From Tenrec ecaudatus (lineage: Eukaryota > Chordata > Mammalia > Afrosoricida > Tenrecidae), in NCBI RefSeq assembly GCF_050624435.1, contig NC_134543.1:125889475-125953474 (forward strand): a stretch of DNA of 64,000 bases, in the 5' to 3' direction. Made by a program: the position numbers and the translations under genes. Every line of letters starts with the position of its first letter. The first letter of the stretch is position 1. Below, piece by piece: positions 11,583 through 22,200 of this stretch. The notes under the pieces were generated by a model, which saw only the letters and a list, made by a program, of their open reading frames with translations, was not told the origin of the DNA and made no database searches.

Positions 11583-12238
11583 CTGAGCTTGCTTAGGCCA
11601 GGGCCCAATGAGACAGAATCTCATAGGCGTCCAGGGTCATGGGATTTTCCCATCTGTACTCTGTAACCCAGGGGCAGGGAGAAAGCTGAATGTCCTACTG
11701 TAGAAAAGATTACACCCCACCAAGAAAAAAAGAAAAGGACACACCTTTGCTGCAGTCGGCCTGCCCTTGCATTCCATCCTCTGTCCTTGGCTAACATTCT
11801 TTGCTCTGGGTTTGGACTGGAACTGAGTGGATGCGCAGCAGCCCGTGTCAGTGTCTTGATACCAGGAGCGCTTAGATCTTGGCTCTCTCCCATCAAACGA
11901 TACACCCTCCAAGGTGTATGCCTTTCCAATGCCAGGGCCTCTAGCAGGAACTTGTACATAGCGATTTCACAAGTTTCTGGTAGATGATTGTTCTCCACTT
12001 GCACGCTGCCACCTGGCACAACCCTCTGGGAGAAGACACCCAGCTCACTTTACTATGTTTTATCTCCCAGACCTTATCAACAGCCAACACTGGCTCCCAG
12101 CGTGCTCGTCATCCACTGTAGAGCCATAAGGCAGTTCTCCTCTGCTCTGGATGACAGCAGGTTGGGATTGGGGTCTGTAGAAACACATCCTGCAACACTA
12201 TGGACAGGGTGTAGGTATAAAGAGATCTCACTCAAAAG
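11583..12238. other. Intergenic, nothing recognised
   Basis: No repeat family or exon recognised; a minus-strand open frame at 11621-12019 has no motif support. Confidence 0.45.
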
Positions 12239-12500
12239 GATTCATCGAGTTGATTCTGACACATAGTGACTCCAGAGGACAGAGCAGGACTGGCTCTTTG
12301 GTTTTTTGAGACTTTAAATCTTTTAAAATTATTTTATTGTGGCTCGGACAACACTTATCACAATCCATACACAAGACTTTAATTCTTTATCGGGACAAAC
12401 CACCTCATCTTTCCCCCAAGGAGAGATGAGTGGGTTTGAACTGTTGACCCCAGTTGTTAGCAACTCAGTGACTACTCGCCAACTACACCGCCATGTGCAA
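12239..12500 (-). mobile_element. AFROSINE-like SINE split by a short LINE insertion
   Basis: Left half (12239-12308) contains the reverse of the SINE tail and body (cgagttgattctgacacata). Right half (12389-12500) contains the reverse of the head (gggtttgaactgttgacccc, cagttgttagcaactcagtg). The two halves are separated by the 3' end of a LINE. Confidence 0.75.
12309..12388 (-). mobile_element. Very short 5'-truncated LINE insertion with target-site duplication
   Basis: The insert carries only the last 50 or so bases of the LINE 3' end (attattttattgtggctcgg to caatccatac). It is flanked by agactttaaatcttt (12309-12323) and agactttaattcttt (12374-12388), a 15-base direct repeat with one mismatch. 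That is the expected product of target-primed reverse transcription that stopped almost at once. Confidence 0.75.
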
Positions 12501-12579
12501 GCTCCATGTGCAAGCAGCTGAAGCGTTACCCGTGTGAGATCTTTCCTTGTGCAGAGACACACGTCCTAGCATTATCGAC

Positions 12580-12935
12580 AGTTGTGGAAATTGGACTGAG
12601 TCTAACTGTCCATCAGGAAGAGATCCAATGAATTATGGTACAAACATATTCTACAGCCACTGCCGAGGATACATAGCTGTGTTTGTTTGACAAGGAAATC
12701 TCTCAACTGTGTGTTTTGAGTTTAAAAAGAAGGTTCTGTAATTGCATGTGTGGTCTCGTCCATGTTGACGTAAAGCCTTTTCACGTGGGGAGGATCTTGA
12801 TTGAACTGTTTGCTATGGATGCCTCTAGGAATGGGATTTTGCTTTCTTACTGATTTTTAAATGCCATTTTATAGTACTTGAAATTTCTATGTATGATCTT
12901 TAGAATCAGAAACTTTAAATAAAGTTATTTTCATC
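12580..12935 (+). mobile_element. Old L1-like 3' fragment
   Basis: Reads like the common mammalian L1 3' region: aactgtccatcaggaagaga, gaattatggtacaaacatat, attctacagccactg. It ends near an AATAAAG-like tract at about 12918. Confidence 0.6.
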
Positions 12936-13980
12936 GTGGGAACATCCTGTGCATCCTTTGCAGCATACTTCATCCGCAGATGCTCCCAGAGGAGCTCCCA
13001 CATCCGCCCCGGCCCCAGCTCAGCAGTCGTCCACCTCTTTTGTGCTCTGGAGGGGCAACAGAAGCTCCTCTTATCAAGCCTGCGGCCTCAGTGGTCCGTG
13101 CCTAGTGCTGCGAGAGCTTCTCCCTCATGGGCACTGAGCTCCGTTTGCTTTCCACCTGCCTGGAGCCTACTGAATGCCAGATCTTAAAGCTCTTTATCAG
13201 GAGATTCAGACATCTGGCCTAATTTGGGGTTCAGTAGGCCTTGTAATACCAGGATTGTTCATGGGGGCAAATTACCCAATAAGGCCAGGTAAGCACGTGC
13301 TTGCTTAGTAAACTAGTGAACAGTTTCTCATTTAACATCACCTCTTTCAAACATACGTGAGATTGTCCACTGCAGATGAGTCAGTGGACACTAGTCCCCA
13401 CCCCTGCCAGGGACTGACTTAACAAAGACCGACTCTACAGGAAGGCGTGCAGTTGGAGGGAGAGTGAGAACAGCTGTGCTGAGAAGCAGGTCTGCCGCGG
13501 TGAAAGAAAGCAATGGCTTACAACAGATTGGTAAACAAGCACGAGGGAGCCCATTCTTAGCTGGCTTCAGAAATGTCCTCGCTGATCCTTGTCCCAGGGG
13601 AGGCCTACAGGCCCCCCTGCCTGAGGTGGAAATGCCCCTGCCTGTGCCAGTAGACCTCAGGGGCAGAGAGCACCCACTCATCAAGACTGCTCAGAAGAAG
13701 TCAGCTGCCGGGGCTCCATGTGATACACTTTGTCTGGGCCCATCTGAGACAGGACCTTCCCTAAAAAGGTTGTTTCCAAATGGCTGCCTGCTCCCAGATT
13801 CCGTGCCCAGCTTCCTCTTCCATTATGAGTGACGACCCCAGGAGCCACAGTGCAGCCTCAGCCCAGCCCAGCCCAGGGCCTGCTCACATGGTGAACCGGT
13901 TAGAGCTGCCATTGGTTGGAAAGCTCTCAGGGAGCTCAGCACTGCTTGGGGCTTTGCCACGCCACTTCCCCGTCACTGGC
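12936..13980. other. Intergenic, nothing recognised
   Basis: No exon or repeat assigned. Open frames on both strands at 13391-13832 overlap each other and lack family resemblance. Confidence 0.45.
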
Positions 13981-13984
13981 ACAG

Positions 13985-14140
13985 GGTTTAAGCACTTGAC
14001 TGCGCATTGAAAGGCTGGAGCTTCCACAGGAGAAAGCTTCCTGCTTCTCCCGAAGGTTTCCACCCTGGAGTAGCCCAGGGGGCAGTTCTGCTTTGCCCTA
14101 TGGGGCTGCTAAGAGCTAGAATGGACTCACACAGGCGTCC
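13985..14140 (+). mobile_element. Degraded AFROSINE-like SINE
   Basis: Recognisable blocks: gggtttaagcacttgactgc, ccacaggagaaagcttcctg, gggggcagttctgctttgcc, then tatggggctgctaagagcta. Confidence 0.6.
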
Positions 14141-14147
14141 CCTGTCA

Positions 14148-14345
14148 CCAAGGTCTACAAATGGCTAGGTGCTTGATGCTAGCAGGTCGGCGTTTGAACC
14201 TACGTAGAGGCGCCTCAGAAGCTAGGTGGACGGTCTGCCTTCAAAGCCACAGCCTTGACAGTCCGGTGCAGCAAGCAGGGACAATTCCATCACCATGGCC
14301 CTGCCAAGCGGGAGTAGCAAGAGGGAGCTCAACTTGAACCTAGAG
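14148..14345 (+). mobile_element. Degraded SINE, probably AFROSINE-related
   Basis: A head-like stretch (ggctaggtgcttgatgctag then caggtcggcgtttgaac) is followed by a diverged body. It sits directly behind the SINE at 13985-14140. Confidence 0.4.
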
Positions 14346-14414
14346 TGCTTGACTCTGGCTCTGCCATCCTACATCCCACACCAACAAGAGGGATGAACAA
14401 GAGGAAGCTGTATA

Positions 14415-14990
14415 TATGCTTTTTAAAATTAACCGTTTTATTGGGAGCTCTGGCAGATAAAACATTCCATAATTCAGTTAGATCAAGCATAATCGTACAA
14501 TTGCTAACACAGTTTCCAAAAATTTCTGTTTTTTAACTCTCCCTTTATTCCCACCCTTCTCCCCCTCCTCCTCTGGGAACTCTCATAATTGTTATATATA
14601 TATACTTATATCTTACCTCATCCATCCAATATGTCCATTCACCTACAACTCTGTTATCCGCCCCCTCGAGTGGGGTTTTACAGTCATCCTTGCCATCAGC
14701 TCCCCCCTCTCCCCCTCCCTCTTTCCATATCCTCCTGCTTCTGTTATCAGTCTTGGCTTTCGTGCATCGAAAGATCTTCTACAAATGAACAGATGCAGGT
14801 CTAACAAGATTAGTGAGTAAAACAAAGACCATAATAGAAAGGGGAGGCAGTATTAAAGAACTAGGGGATCGTTATGTTTCATCAGTGCTATACCGCACCC
14901 TGCTTTTATCATCCCTTCCATGTGGCCCTTCTGTGAGGGACTGCCTATTAATCTTACAGGTGGGTGTGGCATAGGACGCTGGCGATTGAG
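14415..14990 (-). mobile_element. LINE 3' region, related family
   Basis: Starts with ttttaaaattaaccgtttta then ttgggagctctggcagat, the reverse of a LINE 3' end, and continues with the CT-rich block (ttctccccctcctcctctgg). Later it has gtgctataccgcaccctg, a segment shared with the copies at 1570 and 59920. It is more diverged than those copies. Confidence 0.65.
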
Positions 14991-14999
14991 CCAGTAATG

Positions 15000-15640
15000 C
15001 ACTAGGTTAAGTCTTTTATTGCCCACCTGACCCCCATGAGCACTCTCCCCAGCCAGCTACAGTGAGCTGTCCATTGGGGCAGTAGTAGCAGTAGCTGGAA
15101 GACAGAAGCCGCTTCCGTTAGTAGCTGGAGACCAGTAGCTGCTGAGACTCAAAAAATGCCACTTATTCAGAAGCTATAGCAAGCAGCCAGGTCTCGAGTC
15201 TGAGTTGAAGCTCCTGTGGTGATGTCCAAGAGGCCTGGGCAGTATCTCCTTCCAGCCCTCTAGCCTGCCTTTCCTGTTTTCCTCCGTTCTGGGCACCACA
15301 GGCTTCTAAGCGAAACCCGTTCCCTGGATGCACTTGAGTGTCTTCTTGGAACCCAGGCCTGGGTATACCAGAGGGGCCAATTGCTTGGTCAATTGACATG
15401 TTACTCTCAGAGATGTCCAGAACTGTGTGATCAGTAAGCTCGCCCTTGAAGTTGTGCTGCTTTGGCTTCGAGGTTGCTGGGGTGGCCATTGCCTGCTTCC
15501 CCTGCCAGCCCTGAATTGTTGGGTGAAACAAGTAAGTGGTTTGCCCTACAGGGGAGGGAACACTTACGCCTGTCTGAAGTGGATCCACATCTCTTCCTCA
15601 CACCTGTTACTTCACCACAAAATAAAGGGTCCAGACTAGC
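15000..15640. other. Intergenic, nothing recognised
   Basis: The first 60 bases may include SINE remnants; the rest is unassigned. A minus-strand open frame at 15163-15588 has no motif support. Confidence 0.4.
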
Positions 15641-15649
15641 TTCTCCATG

Positions 15650-15765
15650 GTGGCCTAGTTGTCTCCAACCAGAGCAATCCTATAGGACAGGGCAGAACTG
15701 CACCACATGGCTTCAAGTGCTGTGAGCCTTTCCAGAAGCAAACGGCCCTATCCTCCTCAAGTGGA
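15650..15765 (-). mobile_element. AFROSINE-like SINE, partial
   Basis: gcaatcctataggacagggc followed by agaactgcaccacatggctt is the reverse of the family body. Confidence 0.65.
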
Positions 15766-16111
15766 CCTCTGCCCTTCAACACCTTGGACAGGTCTTAAGT
15801 GGCAGATTTTCCCAATGTAACACACATCACCTGATTTCTCCGTAATCACTAACAGCCATTGCTTAGTGATTAGTAGTTTTGCCATTCATTTCAATAGCAA
15901 CTATTTTGAGACATCTTAGCACTGAAATCTAGTATTCGAAATATAGTAGTGAAAACATTTAAAGTTAATAAAATGTGCTTATTAGAAAGGCAATACTAAG
16001 AACTATGAGGGTTTTTTTTAGAATCAAGATAATTGACATCAACCACTGATTCCAATTTGCATTTTTGACTTCACCAACCCAACCCCCCACCTCCCCAAAC
16101 AAAACAACCCT
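15766..16111. other. AT-rich intergenic, nothing recognised
   Basis: Sequence between two SINEs with no repeat or exon that I can name. Confidence 0.4.
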
Positions 16112-16310
16112 CAATCAAACTCACTGCCACGGACCCAGTAGCTGCAGACTCCCAGGACCACCCCCCACACCGCGGTTTCTGCCACTGCTAACTTTGGGGA
16201 AGAAGAGAGCCCAGTCTTTCCTGCGAAGCAGCGGGTGATTATGAACTGCGGACCATGGGGAGAGCAGGCCAACTGGAAACAACTGCACCACCAGGACTTC
16301 ACACCATTGA
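16112..16310 (-). mobile_element. AFROSINE-like SINE
   Basis: Minus-strand: actcactgccacggacccag, gtgattatgaactgcggacc and caactgcaccaccaggactt mark tail, head and start. Confidence 0.7.
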
Positions 16311-16489
16311 AAAAGGAAGACCCTGATCACAGTAACTAAAATCATTTTTGTTTTGTTTTTAGTCAACTTTGCAACTTCAGGATAGTGAATTTGTTTTAAA
16401 AGCTATAACGATAAGGATAAACTATATGTAATTGCCTCTAAGCCACTTTGAATTTACAAAAGCAGCAAATTTGCATAATTAAAAGTAAT

Positions 16490-16640
16490 CATAATAGCTA
16501 ATACTGTGTGCGGGACTTCTTGCCAGCCTAGTCTCATTGAATCCACACAACTCTCCGTTCTACAGCTCAGGATACTGGGCGCGAGGGGGTACGCAGGTGG
16601 CCCGCCACCAGCCGGGCAGTGGTGAGAAGAATGAGGCCTC
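16490..16640 (+). mobile_element. MIR-like fragment
   Basis: agctaatactgtgtgcggga, tctcattgaatccacacaac and tctacagctcagga match the typical order of an ancient MIR, with the usual divergence. Confidence 0.5.
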
Positions 16641-16957
16641 TGTGCTCCATGGCGCCCGCAGCCCAGGGGCTGGCTGTTTTCCTAACAGGGTTACCCAAAT
16701 CTCCCGAGCGGCCTGCAGTGAAAGGGGACTTTGTGCGCCGCAGCGCAGGGCGAGGGCCCCTGCAAGCAGGCTGTGGGGTGGCCGCCGCTGGCCCGCGGGA
16801 GCATTTGCCAGGCCAGCAGCCCTCGTGGCCCTCTCTGAGAATGCCCAGTCCTGGGCCAACGCCCCCGACGTACTAGAAAGGGGTGGGGCACGGCGATCCC
16901 TGCGCCCTTTCTGCCTCCTCTTATGGCTAGCCCTCCTCCCCTCCAGGGCTGTTTTGA

Positions 16958-17160
16958 GGATCCCTCGTGGCACAATGGGTTAAGCATTGGGCTGCTAACC
17001 GTGAGTTCTGTAGTTTGAAATCACCAGCTACTCAGAGGGTGAAAGACCAGGCTTTCTTTTTTTTCAGTAGGAGTTAATCTCAGAAACCCACAGGAGCAAT
17101 TCTGTGCCGCCCTATAGGGTCACGGTGAGTTGGAATCTCCTCGATGGCTGATGGCTATGT
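16958..17160 (+). mobile_element. AFROSINE-like SINE
   Basis: Well preserved: gatccctcgtggcacaatgg, gttaagcattgggctgctaa, cagaaacccacaggagcaat, gccctatagggtcacggtga and ctcgatggctgatggctatg. Confidence 0.85.
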
Positions 17161-17189
17161 TTTGTGATTCTCTACATGTTGTGCATCAC

Positions 17190-17760
17190 GGGAGTTAACC
17201 GCTGGCAGGGCAGGCCAGGTCACCGGCCTGGTGGAGGTTAAAGCCTGGAGAAGGAAGGGGGCGGCGGGGTGCAGGGGCACAAAGTATGTACCAAGCAAGC
17301 CAAGGGGTCGGGCAGAGTGCTGAGGAAGGCCTCTTTGAGGAGGTTTTGGCTGAGACATGAAGCATGAGCCCAGCAGGTGAGAAGTCATGCAAGATTTCCA
17401 AGGTGGGGGAACGCCCGCCCTGAGGCAGGGGAAAGATATCTTAAAGGGCTGGAAGAAGGTTCATGTGGCTGGTGGCTGGAGCCTGGTGCCCCATAGAGAG
17501 ACAGGCCCATCTGAGATGGCAGAGGGAGGTGTTGCTGGGTCATTTGGAGCTTTGTACCTTATCAGGGCAAGGGGGTTTTGTCAGTGTGATGGGCGTGTTT
17601 GAAGCAGCTGGTTTGATAACAGTGGTTTAGGCTGTTGGGCAGGGAAAGGACCCTGGATGGGAAGAGGGAGCCAGGGGGAGACAAGGAGATCCATTGGAGG
17701 GCATTGCAGTTTCCCAGGTGCTTTAAAGACGGAGGGATGGAAAGTTAATGCGTGTGTGAT
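17190..17760 (+). mobile_element. L2-like ancient LINE fragment
   Basis: aggaaggcctctttgaggag, ggctgagacatgaagcatga, gccctgaggcaggggaaaga and gcatttggagctttgtac-type phrases follow the order I know from L2 3' regions. Confidence 0.5.
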
Positions 17761-18919
17761 CAAGAAGTCATAGGGTCACGGAATTTGATGGTGACCCTGA
17801 GGGCCAAGGAGAGCTGGGTCCCTGAATGACAGGTCCCCGTAGTGCCAGGGAGGAAATGAAACCCAGCACTTCTCTTCCTGGCGGGTCGTTTCCCTTCCAG
17901 GGACCACATCAGGTTTCTGCAAGTTTCAGCTTCCCAATTCTGAGGGCCAGCCCTATGGGATAGCATTTGGGAGGGAAAAGCTCAGTCTTCCATCTTGTGG
18001 GGTCATTCTCTCTGCCTCTCTCCAGAGGCAGGCTGGGGTTGGAGATTTTGGTCTGCGCTCAGCAAGCAGGGGAGGGAGTGGTTCAGTGGTTCTGCTTCCC
18101 CCCAACTGCCAAGACAGGCACTTCTCGTCCTCTCCCCCAACCCCAGGGGCCGCACAAGGTGGGAGCTCTTGGAAGGCAGAGGCTGGCTCTCCCTTCTAGG
18201 GCCTTCATGGGGGAGAAACTTGTGGAATAGAAGGCTTTCCTGGGGGTTCTAAACAGGAGCGCCTCCCTCTGATGGGCGTGGGGCGGCTAAGAAGGCCTTT
18301 CTAGCAGCAGAGAGAGAGTTCTAGATTAAAATACTGTCGCGTGGGTGGGCAAGAGCAGACTGGTGCCACTCCCACAGTCCCTCTCTACCTCCTTCCCAAG
18401 ATCATGCACAATCAAGCTGCCAGGTGCTCAGTACTAACTGTGCCACAGGTTAGCATGGTGGCCTCACTCGAGTGTTCAGGCTCTTGAAGGAAGCAAGTCT
18501 AACCCGGTTCCAGAAATCTGACATGTCTGAGCCTCAAACTAGAGCCTGGGTCAGTCCCTAATCCACCTGGCCCTGCCACACTGGACCTGGAGCAGGTTCT
18601 CCATGAATGACTGATGGGGGAGGGGAGCTGCGTTTCCAGGAGGAACTTCACCTGGAGCCTGGAGGCCAAGGTCCCAAGAAGGGCAGGTGACAATCACCAG
18701 GAACCAGGTCCTGGAAATGGAAAGAATGGGTAGTGGGTGGCTCGGCCAAGGAACTCCAGGAACGTCCTTGGTTGGCCATGGGGCAGGCTCCGAGGGCTAG
18801 GGCCCACCTCTGGCGCCTACCAGTCCAGGTGGTTAGTAGGTGCGCTAGTGAGATGACTGACATTTGACTCGCCCCGTTCCTCGCAGTGGGCACTCAGTAA
18901 GTGACACACAAAGGACTCG
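17761..18919. other. Upstream flank of SNX22, nothing recognised
   Basis: No exon or repeat assigned. Any distal SNX22 regulatory sites would lie here, but I see no specific motif worth naming. Confidence 0.4.
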
Positions 18920-19205
18920 CCGCCCTTGGATCACCACCTCCAGGACGGCCCCACCGGAGGCCCAGAGCGCGCGTCGCGGAGCTTCCGCCACCTACCGCGG
19001 GCCCGACTTAATCTTCTGAGCGCAGGCCCCCGCGGAGCTGGGAACACCCGGGGCGGGGCGGGGCTCGAGTGGGCGGGGCCCGGGGCAGGGCTGGGCTCGA
19101 TGGGCGGGGCCAGGGGCGGGGCGGCCGCGCCGGGGTTTGCTCCCGCTGAGGACTGGCGCGCATCCTAGCGAGGGGGCGAGGTGCGGCGAGCCGGCCTGGG
19201 CGCGG

Positions 19206-19280
19206 ATGCTGGCAGTTCACATCCCGTCTGTGGGGCCCGAGGCCGAGGGGTCCAGGCCGAGCCCAGAGAAAGGCCACATG
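19206..19280 (+). CDS. SNX22: SNX22 coding exon 1
   Basis: 25 codons from the start ATG to GHM, donor GTGAGC at 19281, phase 0. Confidence 0.93.
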
Positions 19281-22200
19281 GTGAGCGGGGCGCGGGGGTC
19301 CCGCCGCTGGCGTGCCGCGGGGAGCCTGCGCCCCGGGGAGGGCGTTGGGGCACGCCGGGGTGTGCCAGCCCAGTGGGCCAAGGCGGGGGCGCAGGACAAA
19401 CGGGTGGAGCGCAGTGTTGGTCAGCCTGCCCCTCTCCCCGGTGTGTGGGACCACCGTCCCCGGAGAGCGGCGCCCCGAGGCCGCTTTGCGCGCGGCCCTA
19501 ACGCGCCCCCCGCCGCCCGCCAGGTATTTCGAGTGGAGGTGCTGTGCCGCGGGCGCAGACACACCGTGCCGAGGCGCTACAGTGAGTTCCACGCGCTGCA
19601 CAAGCGGGTAAGGGAGCACCGACGACACTGAGACCCCGGCCCGCCCCTGGCAAGTGGGGGGACAAGCTCCGGTCTCGGCGCCACTCCCTTCACGCTCCAG
19701 CCCCCCACCCCCGGGCTGCGGGGCCACGGTCAAGAGGGTATAGAGGACGCAGCCCGTCCCGCACTGCCCCTGTCCCGCGTGGCCGACTCGTCCTCTCTGG
19801 GGCCTCTGGAAAACTTGGGGTCAATTCCCCGGGGGACATCCCAGGGTAGAATCCGTTTGAAGGGCGCGGGTGGGGAGCGGGGAGCAGGGAGCTGAATTCT
19901 TGGCTGGGGTAGAGCGGGTCCAAGGGCTCAGCCAGGGATCTGTGACGCCCCGTGGCAACCCCCGGCAGATCAAGAAACTGTACAAGGTGCCTGACTTCCC
20001 CTCCAAACGCCTGCCCCACTGGAGGAGCCGCGGCCTGGAGCAGCGACGGCAGGGCCTGGAGGCCTACCTCCAGGTATGTGGCCTCCTCCAAGTGGGCCTT
20101 TCTTCTCTGCAGGTTAGTGAGCGCCAGTGAGTCTGTCTGTGCTCTTCGTGTTTACTGGGTACTCTCTCCTGCCAGGGGTTGTAAATTTGAAAAGACGTTT
20201 TACTTCTGTGGGTTTGGGGAAGAGTCAGATGGCCAGCCATGACTAGAAGCAGAATCTCTGATGTGATGACAAAAGGGGGAATTGTTCACTATAAGATTAA
20301 TAAGTAAGCACAAGCAAAGCCGTGCTTGCCACGTTAATTGGTTTTCCAACACTTCATAAGGCAGAGTGGGTGACATGAGGGGAGGGGTCCCTATCTTGGG
20401 CATGTCTGGTTTTTTGAATAATCTGCCCATTCTTAGCTGGCTTGCGGAAAGGTTTGAAGGACCCAGGAGGCAGGTGGTGGTCTCAGTTCAATGAGAGTTG
20501 ACTTATCCTTTCCCCGGGGTGGGTGGGTCCTTCACTGTAGTTGGGGTTCAAAAGGGCTCTGCGCTCAATGCTCCGCTCTGGATGCTTTAAACCTGCTAAT
20601 CACTCCTATCAAGTCAGCTCCCCTAAGGCAGGGTAGTTGTCTCCCCCTGTGGGTTTGAGAGTGTAACTCCGTACAGGTGTGGGTTCTGAATCTAACCCTG
20701 CCTCTGCAGGAGCAGAGGAGCAGAAAGCTGCCTCTTTCTCTGGCGGCTGCTGGTTTACCCCAGGGCTCCATGTCTAGGTTGTGAGGTTACCAGACTGAGC
20801 CTAAAAACGCGTCCTTTGCCCACCTCTCCAGGGCATCCTGTGCCTGAACCAGGATGTGCCCAAGGAGCTCCTGGAATTCCTCCGACTACGGCACTTCCCC
20901 ACGGATCCCAAGGCCAACCACTGGGGGTGAGTACCTTCCATGGGCCTGGGACAGTTTGGGGGTGGTGGGAACCGCCCCACTTTTGCTTCTCTCACCTGCC
21001 AGGCCCTATCCTGGATCTTCCTCCTGCTGAGGCCTGTCTCCCTCATCGGTTTTATTTTCCTTTGCTTTGTTAAAATATTTTATTGTGGCTCAGGTGAAAG
21101 TTTACACAGAAAATTAGGTTCTCTTTTAAGCATTTGGTAGAATTATGACATTATTCACGATTTTCACGGTGTCGATATCCCCATTCCTTTCAATCTGTCT
21201 GTTCCAAGTCTGCTCACCTTCCCATTCTTTCTTTTGGATAAATGTTGACCAAGTGTTATCATGTGGTTGATTGTTTACAGGTGATATTGTTTTATTTTTA
21301 AAATCATTTTATTGGGGGCTCATACAATAATTATCACAATCTATACATGCATCCATTGTGTCAAGCAAAGTACATTTGTTGCCATCATCATTCTCAAAAC
21401 ATTTGCTTTCTACTTGAGCCCTTAATATTGGCTGCTCTTCTCCCCCCCCCCCCTTCTCTGTTGTTCATCCCCCAGGGAGGAGGCTATATGTAGATTCTTG
21501 TAATTAGTTCCCCTTTCTACCCCACATTCCCTCCACCCTCCAGGCATCGCCACTCTCACCACTGGTCCTGAAAGGAGTCATCTGTCCTGGATTCCCTGTG
21601 TTTCCAGTTGCTATCTGTACCAATGGTACATCCTCTGGTCTAGCCAGATTTGTAAGGTCGAATTGGGATGATAGTGGGGGAGAAGAAGCATTTAAGAACC
21701 AGAATAAAGTTACATGTTTCATTGTTGCTACACTGCACCCTGACTGGCTCATCTCCTCCCCACAACCCTTCAGTAAGGTGGTTTCCGGTTGGCTACGGAT
21801 GGGCTTTGAGTCTCCACTCTGCACTCACCCACATTTACAATATGATTTTTTGTTCCTTGATGCTTGATACCTAATCCCTTCGACAGCTCGTGGTCACATA
21901 GGCTGGTGTTTCTTCCGTGTGGGCTTTGTTGTTTCTGTACTAAATGGCCACTTGTTTATCTTCAAGCCTTTAAGACCCCAGACGCAATATCTTTTGATAG
22001 CTGGGCACCATCAGCTTTCTTCACATTTGCTTATGCACACGTTTGTCTTCATTGATCCCACTGATATTCTTTGATAAGCCCATCTATTATTTGGATGAAA
22101 AAGGGATGTCATCAGTGCCAGACTCAAAGGGTATCTTTGGGCAGTAGCCTCTAGTCGTTAGCCCAGTAGGTCTGGCCCTTTTTAGGGAAGTGAATCTGGT

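Larger units (their letters stand above)
18920..19640 (+). promoter_or_regulatory. SNX22: CpG island and promoter region of SNX22
   Basis: Very GC- and CpG-rich block covering the first two coding exons. Several GC boxes (ggggcggggcggggctcg, gtgggcggggcc, atgggcggggcc, aggggcggggcggcc) lie at about 19048-19126, 80-160 bases before the start codon. No TATA box is seen. The exact transcription start is not visible from sequence. Confidence 0.75.

Noticed and set aside
19008-19733. 241-codon antisense open frame over SNX22 exons 1-2.
   Set aside because: It is a shadow of the CpG island: extreme GC content removes stop codons in all frames.
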